Positions 51,531 through 59,942 of a stretch of DNA of 64,000 nt are shown here, one piece after another. The notes under the pieces were generated by a model that saw nothing but the letters and a program-made list of their open reading frames with translations, had not been told where the DNA came from and ran no database searches. This DNA comes from JAGSPQ01 sp038206395 (GTDB lineage Bacteria > Myxococcota > Myxococcia > Myxococcales > Myxococcaceae), in assembly GCA_038206395.1 (NCBI GenBank), contig JBBRAX010000014.1, forward strand, positions 1-64,000, in the 5' to 3' direction. Made by a program: the position numbers and the translations under genes. Position 1 is the stretch's first letter; every line of letters begins with the position of its first letter.

Positions 51531-51548
51531 TGGGCCGTCAGGGGCCCA
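51531..51548. terminator. Hairpin in the gap between rpmF and fabH
   Basis: TGGGCC (51531-51536) and GGCCCA (51543-51548) pair around a six-base loop. It lies 47 bases after the rpmF stop and might separate yceD-rpmF from the fab operon. No T-run. Confidence 0.4.
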
Positions 51549-51594
51549 CCGCGCAGTCGAGGGTCAGAAGCTGACAGGTGAGAACGACGAAGGG

Positions 51595-51786
51595 TTACTT
51601 CTCGTCCTTACCGGCGGTCACTTTGCGACCCCCGTAATTTCCGCAGGCGGCGCACACACGGTGCGGCATCACCGGCGCGCCGCAGCTGCTGCACGCAATC
51701 ACTTGAACCGGGGTACGGACCTTGTTGTTGGCCGCACGGCGCCGGTCGCGGCGCATCTTCGACGTACGTTTCTTCGGAACACCCAT
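51595..51786 (-). CDS. rpmF: 50S ribosomal protein L32
   Basis: This 63-residue, strongly basic protein has the L32 start GVPKKRTSKMRRDRRRA and a four-cysteine zinc site (CSSCGAP...CAACGNYGGRKV). The zinc-binding form is retained, unlike the Cys-free version some bacteria express when zinc is short. It follows the yceD gene as in many genomes. Confidence 0.97.
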   Translation of the reverse strand: MGVPKKRTSKMRRDRRRAANNKVRTPVQVIACSSCGAPVMPHRVCAACGNYGGRKVTAGKDEK

Positions 51787-51817
51787 GACGCTATCCCTGC
51801 CTCTGTGACTGCTTCGG

Positions 51818-52381
51818 TTAGTTCAGCTTGATGTCTTTGAGCTTCGCGAGGCGCACGTCGACCACTTTCCGGTCGCAGCCGCAATCCTTTTCGTTCAGGT
51901 CCTGCCCGCAGACCGTGCACAGGCCTTTGCAGTCGTCCTGGCAGAGCACCGACACCGGCAACGCCAGCAACACCTGCTCGCGAATGATCGGGTCGAGATC
52001 GATGGTCTTCCCGTCGAAGGGCTCGGCGTCCGCCTGGTCGAGGTCGAAGCTGCCCGCGCTCTCACTGGTGCCCGCGTCTTCGTCGTCGTCCCGGCCCGCG
52101 CGGTCGACTTCGCGCTTGTCGACCATGCGCAGCGAGAAGCCCACCGGCACGGACAGCTCGACGTCTTTCGTACACCGCTTACACGGCGCCACGACGTCGG
52201 CCTTCATCTGGCCCGTCAAGAAGACGCGGTTCGCGACCTTCTTGAAGCGCGCCGCCAGCTTCCCGGCCCTGACCACCTTGAAGCCTTCCGAAGGCACCAG
52301 CGCCTCGGCCAGCAACTCGAGCGACACCGGGGCGTCTACCTCGAGGCCCTTGTCCTGAATTTCTTCAATCTTTACGAGCAT
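51818..52381 (-). CDS. DUF177 / YceD-family protein
   Basis: This 187-residue protein belongs to DUF177, linked to accumulation of 23S rRNA and almost always located before rpmF. I see the zinc-like cysteines CKRC in the middle and CQDDCKGLCTVCGQDLNEKDCGC near the end. The central stretch of Asp/Glu (AGRDDDEDAGTSES) is a linker. ATG 52381 gives the family start (MLVKIEEIQDKGLEV); the frame to 52429 adds 16 unsupported residues. Confidence 0.88.
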   Translation of the reverse strand: MLVKIEEIQDKGLEVDAPVSLELLAEALVPSEGFKVVRAGKLAARFKKVANRVFLTGQMKADVVAPCKRCTKDVELSVPVGFSLRMVDKREVDRAGRDDDEDAGTSESAGSFDLDQADAEPFDGKTIDLDPIIREQVLLALPVSVLCQDDCKGLCTVCGQDLNEKDCGCDRKVVDVRLAKLKDIKLN

Positions 52382-52480
52382 TTGCGTGCGTAGTCCTGAA
52401 AGGGGGGCGGACCATACCTGCCACCCCATGGATAATCAAACCGAGGGCCCCAATCTGCCGTGTTAAACAATTCCACGTCG

Positions 52481-53416
52481 ATGAAAGGGGGCTGGCCCAC
52501 ACTTTTTCTTCTGCTGGGTACCGCGTTGCCCGCGGCAGCGAGCCCCTGCCCGACGTGCCGACTGATCTGGTCGGACGCGCCGGTGCTTGAAGGTGCGCGG
52601 CTGGTGACGGCGCAGGTCGCTCCACGGGTTCCCGAGCTCGACAAGGCGACGTCGCAGGTCGACAGCGGCGACTTCGAAGACGCGATCAAGACGATTCAGC
52701 AGGGGCTCAACCAGCCCGACCTCACCGACGATCAGCTGGCCGAGCTGTACCGCCTGCTGGGACTTGCCCACCTCTACCTGGGCAACGAAGAGAAGGCGCG
52801 CGATGCCTTCGAGAAGCTGCTGCAGGCGCGCCCCGACTACGAGCTGCCGAAGTCCGCGCCGCCGAAGATTCGCGGCCTCTACGCGCGGATCAAGGAAGAC
52901 GTGAAGAAGCGGCGTGTGCGGCCAGTGACCTTAAGCATCCCCGTGCTCGACCCGATGCCCGGCGGCCAGCCCATCGCGATCAACGCCCAGATCGAAGATC
53001 TCTCGTTGGGAGCAAAGGCCAAGCTCTTCTTCCGCCGCGCCGGCAACCAGTCGTACAGCTCGATCGACTTCGCGCGGAAGAAAGGCAGCAAGGAAGACTT
53101 CCTCGCCACCATCCCCGCGTACGAAGTGCCGCAGGAAGAGACGGCGTACGAGCTCGAGTACTACGTCGAGGTCGCCGACGCCGCGCAGCGCCGCCTCGCC
53201 GGGCGGGGCGACGCGTTCAACCCGCTGTCCTTCCGGATCAACCCGCGCATCTCTGAAGCCCCGCCGCCCGAGCTCAGCAGCCCCTGGTACAAGAATCCCT
53301 GGGTGTGGATTGGCATCGGCGTCGGCGTCGCCGGGGTCACCACGGGGGTGGTCGTGTTTGCGACGCAGAAGCAGACGGGGTCGCTGCCGATCACGATCAC
53401 CATCGAGGGCATGTGA
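52481..53416 (+). CDS. Exported TPR protein with C-terminal membrane helix
   Basis: This protein has about 311 residues, a signal peptide (MKGGWPTLFLLLGTALPAAA), then two or three TPR-like helices (about 50-120: DAIKTIQQGLNQPDLTDDQLAELYRLLGLAHLYLG). A beta domain follows (about 150-240) with a VTLSIPVLDPMPGGQPI pattern, and a membrane helix near the end (WVWIGIGVGVAGVTTGVVVF). This layout is frequent in myxobacterial envelope proteins of unknown function. ATG 52481 is preferred to GTG 52460, which adds seven residues. The stop overlaps the next GTG. Confidence 0.75.
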   Translation: MKGGWPTLFLLLGTALPAAASPCPTCRLIWSDAPVLEGARLVTAQVAPRVPELDKATSQVDSGDFEDAIKTIQQGLNQPDLTDDQLAELYRLLGLAHLYLGNEEKARDAFEKLLQARPDYELPKSAPPKIRGLYARIKEDVKKRRVRPVTLSIPVLDPMPGGQPIAINAQIEDLSLGAKAKLFFRRAGNQSYSSIDFARKKGSKEDFLATIPAYEVPQEETAYELEYYVEVADAAQRRLAGRGDAFNPLSFRINPRISEAPPPELSSPWYKNPWVWIGIGVGVAGVTTGVVVFATQKQTGSLPITITIEGM

Positions 53417-53904
53417 GGCGCGCCCTGCTCTTCTTTCTTCTCTGCAGCTGCGGCCCGGGCGAGCCGCTGACTTTCGAGATCAAGCTCGACGCGCTGCTCA
53501 AAGACATCAAAGAGCTCCAGATCTCGATCGTGAAGAACGGACGAAGCCTCGGCGGCGGAGACTGCGTCAAGGTGCAGACAGACTGCCTCGTCAAGCAGAC
53601 CACGATCGATCAATTCGTCCGGGTGCAGGCGCCGAACGGAGCCGAGGTGCCGGCCGTTCGCTTCCTCCTCGCCAATGCGAAAGACGTCAGCATCAACGGG
53701 ATTCCGGTCGGCAAGGACTACGCGCTGGTGATCGAAGCGCTGAGCAAGGATGACCCGCCGAAGCTCGCCGGCAGCTCCTGTGACTACCTGGCCGAGATCG
53801 GGCCGGGGTTGAACCCCCGCAAGCTGGCGATTCCGATCACCCAGCTCACGCCGCTGAAGGATTGCGACCCACGCGTACCGGGCTCGATTGCCCCTACGAA
53901 CTAG
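53413..53904 (+). CDS. Lipoprotein of unknown function
   Basis: This 163-residue lipoprotein starts at GTG 53413 (GTGA with the previous stop); the signal is RRALLFFLLCSC. The mature part has a beta-rich body with EIKLDALLKDIKELQISIVKNG, then a disulphide-like pair (DCVKVQTDCLVK) and VPAVRFLLANAKDVSINGIPVGKDYALVIEAL. I do not recognise the family. Because it is coupled to the TPR membrane protein gene, the two probably work together. The end overlaps the PilZ gene by four bases. Confidence 0.75.
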   Translation: MRRALLFFLLCSCGPGEPLTFEIKLDALLKDIKELQISIVKNGRSLGGGDCVKVQTDCLVKQTTIDQFVRVQAPNGAEVPAVRFLLANAKDVSINGIPVGKDYALVIEALSKDDPPKLAGSSCDYLAEIGPGLNPRKLAIPITQLTPLKDCDPRVPGSIAPTN

Positions 53905-54227
53905 ACCTTCTTCTTCTCGTGCAGGTCGATCAGCTTCTCGATGCGGCCCTGGTCGGCCGCCTTGATGCCGACGAAGAGCACGCCCATGCCGAGGCCCTTC
54001 GCGGTCACGATCTCACCGTCGCAGACGATCTCGTGGGCGTCGTTGGGCAGCGAGAACTTCAAGCCCACCTTCGAGCCCAGCGGCAGCGGCACCGTCTGGG
54101 TGAAGTACGCGCCCCCGATCGACAGGTTGCTGGCGCGCTGGAAGTAGAGCTCTCCGTCGCGGGCGGCTTCAATCCACAGCTCGACTGGGATACGGCGCTG
54201 CTTGCGTTTGTCGGACTCAGCGGACAT
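53901..54227 (-). CDS. PilZ-domain protein
   Basis: This 108-residue protein is a single PilZ domain. The c-di-GMP loop is RKQRRIPV (about 8-15) and the second motif is NLSIGGAYF, the N/DxSxxG form; VPLPLGSKVGLKFSLP and GMGVLFVGI complete the fold. It is likely to bind c-di-GMP and to act on pilus, gliding or polysaccharide functions, as in Myxococcus. It lies tail to tail with the lipoprotein gene and divergent from the PhoB-like gene. Confidence 0.9.
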   Translation of the reverse strand: MSAESDKRKQRRIPVELWIEAARDGELYFQRASNLSIGGAYFTQTVPLPLGSKVGLKFSLPNDAHEIVCDGEIVTAKGLGMGVLFVGIKAADQGRIEKLIDLHEKKKV

Positions 54228-54273
54228 CGGGCGTGGCGCTTATCCCACGTTTCGAACTGAGTTAGGAAGCCGC

Positions 54274-54948
54274 ATGGCGCGCATCCTCGTGGTGGAAGAC
54301 GAACAGGATCTGGCTGATCTGCTCGCCTACAACCTCGGCGCCGAAGGCCATGCCGTCACCCTGGTTCGTACCGGCGCCGCAGCCATCTCGCGCCTTCGCG
54401 AAGCGGCGCCCGACCTTGTTCTTCTCGACCTCATGCTGCCCGACATCTCGGGAGCCGAGGTCGCGCGGATGATTCGAGCCCAGCTGGCGACCCGCAAGGT
54501 CCCGATCATCATCGTCACCGCGCGCGGAGAAGAGGCCGACCGCGTTCGCGGGCTCGAGCTGGGCGCCGACGACTACGTGGTGAAGCCCTTCTCGGTCAAA
54601 GAGCTGCTGCTCCGCATCAAGGCCGTGCTTCGCCGCTTCGACGATTCCCCCGGCGCGGCGCACCTTCAGCTCGGCGACCTCACGCTCGACGAAGCCCGCC
54701 ACGAGGTGCGCGCGAAAGGAATCTCGGTCTCGCTCACCGCGCTCGAGTTCCGGCTGTTGCGCACGTTCCTCGAGAGGCCGGGGCGCGTGCAGACCCGCGA
54801 GACGCTTCTTTCCGACGTCTGGGGCATCGACGCCGACGTCACCACCCGCACCGTCGACACGCACATCAAGCGGCTACGGGAAAAGTTGGGACCTGCGGGC
54901 GAAGCGTTAGAGACGATTCGTGGCGTCGGCTACAAGCTGGGGCCGTGA
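54274..54948 (+). CDS. PhoB/PhoP-like response regulator (paired)
   Basis: This 224-residue OmpR-family regulator has a receiver (Asp52 in LLDLMLP, acidic VVEDE at the start, Lys in VKPFS) and a winged-helix DNA-binding domain (about 130-220: LTALEFRLLRTFLERPGRVQ, RTVDTHIKRLREKLG). The ATG at 54274 has AGGAAG before it; the longer frame from 54202 lacks a signal for a start. The coupled kinase gene follows (GTGA overlap). By similarity and neighbours it is probably a phosphate-responsive PhoP type. Confidence 0.93.
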   Translation: MARILVVEDEQDLADLLAYNLGAEGHAVTLVRTGAAAISRLREAAPDLVLLDLMLPDISGAEVARMIRAQLATRKVPIIIVTARGEEADRVRGLELGADDYVVKPFSVKELLLRIKAVLRRFDDSPGAAHLQLGDLTLDEARHEVRAKGISVSLTALEFRLLRTFLERPGRVQTRETLLSDVWGIDADVTTRTVDTHIKRLREKLGPAGEALETIRGVGYKLGP

Positions 54949-56177
54949 CGCAGCTGACCTGGAACCACGCCGCCGTGGCCGCCCTCGCCGTCGCGGTCGG
55001 GATGATCTTCGGTGAGACGCCCGGCCAGGCGCTCTTCACCGGCGGCCTCGTGTTCGCCGCGGCGCTGGCCCTCGACCGGTTCGCTCCAGAAGAGGCGAAG
55101 CCCGGCGCCCTGCCCGCCCCCATCGATGCCGACAGCAGCGCGCGCCACGAGCTCGACACCCTGCGCGCCGTCGTCGACGGGCTGGCCGAAGGCCTCTGGA
55201 TCACGCGCGCCGACGGCACCGTCGTGCAGAACAACGACGCGCTGAAAGCGATGCTCTACGCCGGCACCGAGCTGCTGGGTCATCGGCCTGTCGAGCTCGT
55301 GCGTTCGGCCGAGCTGCAGGAAGCCGTCACCCGCGCCTGCCAGGACGGCCTGCCGTCGCGGCTGGAAGTGAACATCGAAGGCGTGCGGCCGCGCGTGCTC
55401 CAGATTCACGTCACGCCGCTGCGCAAAGAAGTCGGCGGTTCCGCGGCGGTGTTCTTCGACGTCACCGAGCTGCGCCGCCTCGAGAAGGTTCGCAAAGACT
55501 TCGTCGCCAACGTCAGCCACGAGCTGCGCACGCCCATCACCGCGATTCGCGGCTACGCCGAGACGCTGCAGGCTGGCGCGCTGGCCGACCCGACGAACGC
55601 GCCGAAGATGGTCGAGATCATCCACCGGCAGTCCGAACGCTTGTCCGAGCTCGTCGAAGATCTGCTCGAGCTCTCGCGCCTCGAAGGTCGCGTGTTTCAA
55701 CTCGCCGAGGCTCCCGTCGATCTGGCGCTGGCCGCCCAACGCGCCGCTGAGGCCGTGCGGCCCAAGGCGACCTCGAAGAACGTCACCCTTGCCGTCGAGG
55801 TGCCGCCGGACACGATGGCGCTGGCCGACGAACGCGGCGTCGAGCAGGTGCTGATCAACTTGATGGACAACGCGGTGAAGTTCACGCCGCCGCAGGGCAC
55901 GATCACCGTCTTCGCGAGATCCGGAGCCGGGGGCGTCGTCATCTCGGTTCGCGACACCGGCGTCGGCATCGAACAGAAACACCTCGCGCGCGTGTTCGAG
56001 CGCTTCTACCGCGTCGACAAAGGCCGCAGCCGCGACATGGGCGGCACGGGTCTTGGCCTCTCGATCGTGAAGAACCTGGTGGCAGCGATGCACGGCGATG
56101 TGCGCGTCGAAAGCGCACCTGGCAAGGGCAGCACCTTCTTCGTCGAGCTTCCTTTCGTCCCGACCCAATCAAAGTAG
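54945..56177 (+). CDS. PhoR-like sensor histidine kinase
   Basis: This 410-residue membrane kinase has two N-terminal helices (about 8-45) with almost no periplasmic loop, a PAS domain (about 65-175), HisKA with His192 (NVSHELRTPITAIRGYAETL), and HATPase_c (N-box NLMDNAVKFTPPQG, G-boxes DTGVGIEQKH and GTGLGLSIVKNL). PhoR of this shape senses phosphate through the Pst-PhoU complex rather than by an external domain, which fits the pst genes nearby. The GTG start overlaps the regulator gene. Confidence 0.93.
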   Translation: MTQLTWNHAAVAALAVAVGMIFGETPGQALFTGGLVFAAALALDRFAPEEAKPGALPAPIDADSSARHELDTLRAVVDGLAEGLWITRADGTVVQNNDALKAMLYAGTELLGHRPVELVRSAELQEAVTRACQDGLPSRLEVNIEGVRPRVLQIHVTPLRKEVGGSAAVFFDVTELRRLEKVRKDFVANVSHELRTPITAIRGYAETLQAGALADPTNAPKMVEIIHRQSERLSELVEDLLELSRLEGRVFQLAEAPVDLALAAQRAAEAVRPKATSKNVTLAVEVPPDTMALADERGVEQVLINLMDNAVKFTPPQGTITVFARSGAGGVVISVRDTGVGIEQKHLARVFERFYRVDKGRSRDMGGTGLGLSIVKNLVAAMHGDVRVESAPGKGSTFFVELPFVPTQSK

Positions 56178-56192
56178 ACTGCCGGCACGCCC

Positions 56193-57125
56193 ATGCGAGT
56201 CGCGATCCTCGCCGACATCCACGGGAACCTGCCGGCATGCGAGGCGGTTCTCGATGACATCAAGAAGCAGTCGCCCGACCTGATCGTGGCGGCCGGCGAT
56301 CTTGCGCTGCGCGGCGCGCACCCGAAAGAGACCGTCGATCTGCTCCTCGATCGCTGCAACGCCTGGTTGATGGGCAACACCGATTGCTACATCGCGGGCA
56401 ACTACCTGGGCGGCGCCTACCGCGAGCGCGAGCACTGGAAGACAGACCTCCTCGACTGGACACGAAACGAGCTCGGCGACGAACGCGTAAAGCGGCTCGG
56501 CACGCTTCCCTTTTCGGTGCGCTACTCGCCGCGCAAAGGGCAGGACCTCTACATCTGCCACGCGAACCCGAAGAACCTCGAGGACTCGCTGGAACCCACG
56601 ATGGACGAGGCCGAGCTGCGCGGGTACCTGCAGCACCTCGACGCCGCCGCGGTCGCCTTTGGCCACCTGCACTTTCCGTATCGCCGCCGCGTCGGGCGCA
56701 TGTTGATAGCCGACGTCGCGTCAGCGGGCATTCCGCGCGACGGCGATCTTCGGCCCGCGTGGGGGCTGTTCACGTACACGCCGCGGGGCTGGCGGGTTCA
56801 GATTCGTCGGGTGCGTTACCCGGTGCGGCGAGCGACACAGGCGCTCACCGATCGCAAGGTGCCGGGCGCTCCGCTGCTGATTCACAAGATGGTCGAGGCC
56901 CGTTACCGCCAGCACCTCGCCCTGGCCGAGGCCGCGCGCCGCCACTCCGGACTTCCCGCGCTGCCGCCGCTGCGCATGCCTCCTGGCTCGCAGTCGGGCA
57001 ACATCCCTCCGCCGCCGGATCACCTGCCGGGCCCCAGCGCCACCGTGCCGAACCCGATTTCGCGGCACGACGACGAACCGACCACCGACGAGCTTCCCGC
57101 GCCGCCCTTGTCGGCCGCGAAGTAG
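56193..57125 (+). CDS. Metallophosphoesterase (YfcE/calcineurin-like)
   Basis: This 310-residue phosphoesterase has the metal-binding motifs in order: ADIHGN (start), AGDLA, GNTD, YICHANP and GHLHFPY. The fold hydrolyses phosphomonoesters or cyclic phosphodiesters in the cytoplasm. The last 60 residues are a Pro-rich, low-complexity tail not found in the family. It lies 15 bases after the kinase gene, so it is probably part of the phosphate regulon as well. Confidence 0.88.
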   Translation: MRVAILADIHGNLPACEAVLDDIKKQSPDLIVAAGDLALRGAHPKETVDLLLDRCNAWLMGNTDCYIAGNYLGGAYREREHWKTDLLDWTRNELGDERVKRLGTLPFSVRYSPRKGQDLYICHANPKNLEDSLEPTMDEAELRGYLQHLDAAAVAFGHLHFPYRRRVGRMLIADVASAGIPRDGDLRPAWGLFTYTPRGWRVQIRRVRYPVRRATQALTDRKVPGAPLLIHKMVEARYRQHLALAEAARRHSGLPALPPLRMPPGSQSGNIPPPPDHLPGPSATVPNPISRHDDEPTTDELPAPPLSAAK

Positions 57126-57127
57126 CC

Positions 57128-57166
57128 CGTCACACAAACGTCACCTTCGCGTCATCACGCTGATAC
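57128..57166 (+). promoter_or_regulatory. Pho-box promoter of the pst operon
   Basis: CGTCA occurs three times at exact 11-base steps: 57128-57132, 57139-57143 and 57150-57154. Direct repeats at one helical turn are the hallmark of PhoB boxes. TGATAC (57161-57166) sits seven bases after them as a possible -10, so PhoB would replace a -35 contact. It precedes the orphan regulator by 24 bases. Confidence 0.65.
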
Positions 57167-57189
57167 GCACGGCCCTTAGATCAAGGTCC

Positions 57190-57897
57190 ATGCAGCGCAT
57201 CCTCATTTGCGACGACGAGCCGGATCTGGCTTCGCTGGTCGAGCTCAACCTCAAAGACGCCGGGTTCACGGTCGATGTCGCGCACACCGGCGAAGGCGCG
57301 CTGCAGAAAGCGCGTGCCCAGAAGCCCGACCTGGTGCTGCTGGACGTGATGCTTCCCGATGTCTCGGGCGCCGAGGTCTGCCGGCGCCTGAAGTCGGACC
57401 CGGCCACCTCGCTGGTGCCGGTGATGATGCTCACCGCCCGCGGCGAGGAGCCCGACCGCGTGAAGGGCTTCGAAGCGGGCGCCGACGACTACGTCACCAA
57501 GCCCTTCAGCGTCCGCGAGCTCGTGCTGCGCGTGAAGGCGGTGCTGCGCCGCCAGGCCGCGGCGCCCGTTCTCACGCTCGAGGCCGGCAAGCTCAAGCTC
57601 GACCTCACCGCCCACCGCGCCTTCGTCGAAGACCAGGAAGTCGCCCTCACCGCGCTCGAGTTCAAGCTCGTGCACCACCTGCTCCTCAACCGCGGCCGGG
57701 TGCAGTCGCGCGAAGTGCTGCTGCGTGAAGTCTGGGGCCTGTCGGCCGACCTCGAGACCCGCACCGTCGACACCCACATGATGCGCCTGCGCGAAAAGCT
57801 GGGGGCTGCCCGCGAGCAGGTCGAGACCGTGCGCGGCGTCGGCTACCGCTTCTCCGCTGAAGACCCCACGCCCCCCGCCGGAGGAACCACCCCGTGA
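57190..57897 (+). CDS. Orphan PhoB-like response regulator heading the pst operon
   Basis: This 235-residue OmpR-family regulator has receiver Asp52 (LLDVMLP), ICDDE at the start and VTKPFS, and DNA-binding domain ALTALEFKLVHHLLLNRGRVQ and RTVDTHMMRLREKLG. It ends with a Pro/Gly-rich tail. It is close to the paired regulator at 54274 but has no kinase partner; the PhoR at 54945 is the nearest candidate. Myxococcus xanthus also has an orphan PhoP. With a Pho box before it, it may control its own operon. Confidence 0.93.
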   Translation: MQRILICDDEPDLASLVELNLKDAGFTVDVAHTGEGALQKARAQKPDLVLLDVMLPDVSGAEVCRRLKSDPATSLVPVMMLTARGEEPDRVKGFEAGADDYVTKPFSVRELVLRVKAVLRRQAAAPVLTLEAGKLKLDLTAHRAFVEDQEVALTALEFKLVHHLLLNRGRVQSREVLLREVWGLSADLETRTVDTHMMRLREKLGAAREQVETVRGVGYRFSAEDPTPPAGGTTP

Positions 57898-59129
57898 AGG
57901 AGCTGCTCGCCCTCTGCCTGCTCGCTGCCCCCTCTGCCTTTGCGCAGGAAGGCGAAGCCGACGCGGGCGTCCCTTCTGATGTTCCTGTCGCTGCAGAGAC
58001 CACGCCCAACACCCTGCAGCCCGACTCAGAGAAGATCGGCTTTCTTCAGGGCAAAGTTGAAGCGCTGGAAGAACAGTTCGCCACCACCGATGCGGTCGTC
58101 AACACGCTCAGCAAGATCAAGATCAGCGGCTACATTCAGGCGCGCTACACCTACGCCGAGAACAGCTTCAGCGGCGTCGACGCTTCGCTGGCGCCGCTGG
58201 TGAAAGACGGCTTCTCGGTGCGCCGCGGCCGCGCGAAGATCGAGTACGCAGGCCAGGTCGCCCGCTACATGCTGCAGGTCGACGCCACGCCCACCGGCGT
58301 GAGCTTGAAGGACGCGGAAGTCGGCCTCACCGAGCCCTTCACCGGCAAGAAGTACTTCAGCCTCACCATGGGCCAGATGAAGTGGCCCTTCGGCTACGAG
58401 GTCGTGCAGTCGTCCGGCGAGCGCGAGTTTCCCGAACGCACCCGCGTCGTCCGCGCCTTCTTCAACGGCGAGCGCGACCTTGGCGCCGAGCTCGCCTTCA
58501 GGAGCGGCCCGGTGCGCGCGTGGTTTGGCGTCTTCGACGGCAACGGCACCGCCAACCGCGGCTTCATCGGCGTCGATAACGACACCGAGAAGGACTACTT
58601 CGGGCGCGTCGCGGTCGACTTCAAGTGGATCGCGTTCGGCGTCTCAGGCTCTGGCGGCCTCACCTACAAGCCGACCGACGCCAGCGGCCCCGGCCGCCAC
58701 TACGAGCGCACCCGCATCGGCCTTGACGCGCAGGTCTACCTGGACCTCTTCCCCTTCGGCTCCACCGCGGTGAAGGCCGAGTTCATCGCCGGCCGCACCT
58801 ACCAGGCGGGCAACGTCGAAGTGTTCGGCCAGAGCGCGCTGGGCTGGTACGGCCTGCTGGTTCAGAACATCGGTGACCACGAGCAGCTTGCCTTTCGCTA
58901 CGACTTCTTCGACCCCGCAACCGGGCTGCGCAACGCCGCCGACTCGAAGTCTCCGACGAAGCCGTCGAGCCGCAACCAGGTTCACACCTTCGGGCTGCTC
59001 GCCTCTCACTATTTCGATGAAGCCCTGAAGATGACCGTCGTCTACGAGCTGCCGATTGTCGCGACGTCGGGCACTGACATTTCCCCGAAGCAGAACGTCT
59101 TTACCGTTCAACTGCAGGCGAAGTTCTAA
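57894..59129 (+). CDS. Phosphate-selective porin (OprO/OprP type)
   Basis: This 411-residue outer membrane protein has a signal peptide (KELLALCLLAAPSAFAQ), a coiled-coil segment (about 42-75: EKIGFLQGKVEALEEQF) and a beta-barrel of the OprO/P family: SGYIQARYTY, FSVRRGRAKIEYAG, MGQMKWPFGYEVVQSS and the final aromatic residue VQLQAKF. OprP-type trimers take up phosphate or polyphosphate under starvation. GTG 57894 overlaps the regulator stop (GTGA) and has GGAGGA before it. Location between phoB and pstS supports phosphate as the substrate. Confidence 0.9.
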   Translation: MKELLALCLLAAPSAFAQEGEADAGVPSDVPVAAETTPNTLQPDSEKIGFLQGKVEALEEQFATTDAVVNTLSKIKISGYIQARYTYAENSFSGVDASLAPLVKDGFSVRRGRAKIEYAGQVARYMLQVDATPTGVSLKDAEVGLTEPFTGKKYFSLTMGQMKWPFGYEVVQSSGEREFPERTRVVRAFFNGERDLGAELAFRSGPVRAWFGVFDGNGTANRGFIGVDNDTEKDYFGRVAVDFKWIAFGVSGSGGLTYKPTDASGPGRHYERTRIGLDAQVYLDLFPFGSTAVKAEFIAGRTYQAGNVEVFGQSALGWYGLLVQNIGDHEQLAFRYDFFDPATGLRNAADSKSPTKPSSRNQVHTFGLLASHYFDEALKMTVVYELPIVATSGTDISPKQNVFTVQLQAKF

Positions 59130-59139
59130 GGAGTCATTC

Positions 59140-59940
59140 ATGAAACGCATGCTCTCGATGTTGCTTGTCGTCGCTCCTCTCACTGCCGCGGTTGCAGCGC
59201 CCGTCACCGTCAAGGGCTCCGACACGATGGTCATCCTCACCCAGCGCTGGGCCGAGGAGTTCATGAAGAAGAACCCCACCGCCAAGGTGCAGATCACCGG
59301 CGGTGGCTCGGGCACCGGTATCGCCGCGCTGATCAACGGCACCACCGAGATCGCCACCAGCAGCCGGCCGATGAAGGAAGGCGAGATGGAAAAGCTGCGC
59401 GCCCGCCACAACAGCGCCGGCACGGAGATCGCCGTCGCCAAGGACGGCGTCACCTTCTACGTGAACGACAGCAACCCGCTGAAGTCGCTGACCATGGATC
59501 AGCTGAAGAAGATCTACCTGGGCGAGATCACCAACTGGAAGGCGGTGGGTGGCCCCGACAAGCAGATCGTCGTCTTCTCTCGCGAGAACTCATCGGGCAC
59601 CTACGTGTTCGTGAAGGACAACCTGCTGGGCGGCGAAGACTTCACCGCCCAGGCGCAGACACTGCCCGGCACCGCCGCGGTGGTGAACGCGGTGTCGAAA
59701 GAGAAGTTCGGCATCGGCTACGGCGGCGCGGCGTACGCCAAGGGCATCAAGGAACTGCTCGTCAACGACGTCGCCCCGACGCTCGAGAACGTGAAGAGCG
59801 GTAAGTACCCGCTGTCTCGCGACCTCTACTTCTACCTGCGCAAGTCTGCGTCGGGTGACGCGAAGGCGTTGATTGACTTCTGCCTCTCGCCCGAAGGCCA
59901 GGCGATCGTCACGAAGGTCGGCTACTTCCCGGTGAAGTAG
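59140..59940 (+). CDS. pstS: Phosphate ABC transporter substrate-binding protein
   Basis: This 266-residue periplasmic binding protein has a signal peptide (MKRMLSMLLVVAPLTAAVA). The phosphate-binding loops are KGSDTMVIL, GGGSGTGIAALINGTTEIA and FSRENSSGTYVFVKD, all typical of PstS. ATG 59140 follows AAGGAG. It delivers phosphate to PstC/PstA. Confidence 0.95.
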   Translation: MKRMLSMLLVVAPLTAAVAAPVTVKGSDTMVILTQRWAEEFMKKNPTAKVQITGGGSGTGIAALINGTTEIATSSRPMKEGEMEKLRARHNSAGTEIAVAKDGVTFYVNDSNPLKSLTMDQLKKIYLGEITNWKAVGGPDKQIVVFSRENSSGTYVFVKDNLLGGEDFTAQAQTLPGTAAVVNAVSKEKFGIGYGGAAYAKGIKELLVNDVAPTLENVKSGKYPLSRDLYFYLRKSASGDAKALIDFCLSPEGQAIVTKVGYFPVK

Positions 59941-59942
59941 CC

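Noticed and set aside
51551..51563. Fourth copy of the dispersed repeat (GCAGTCGAGGGTC)
   Set aside because: Only about 11 bases agree and the flanks differ from the other copies, so it is probably chance in GC-rich DNA.
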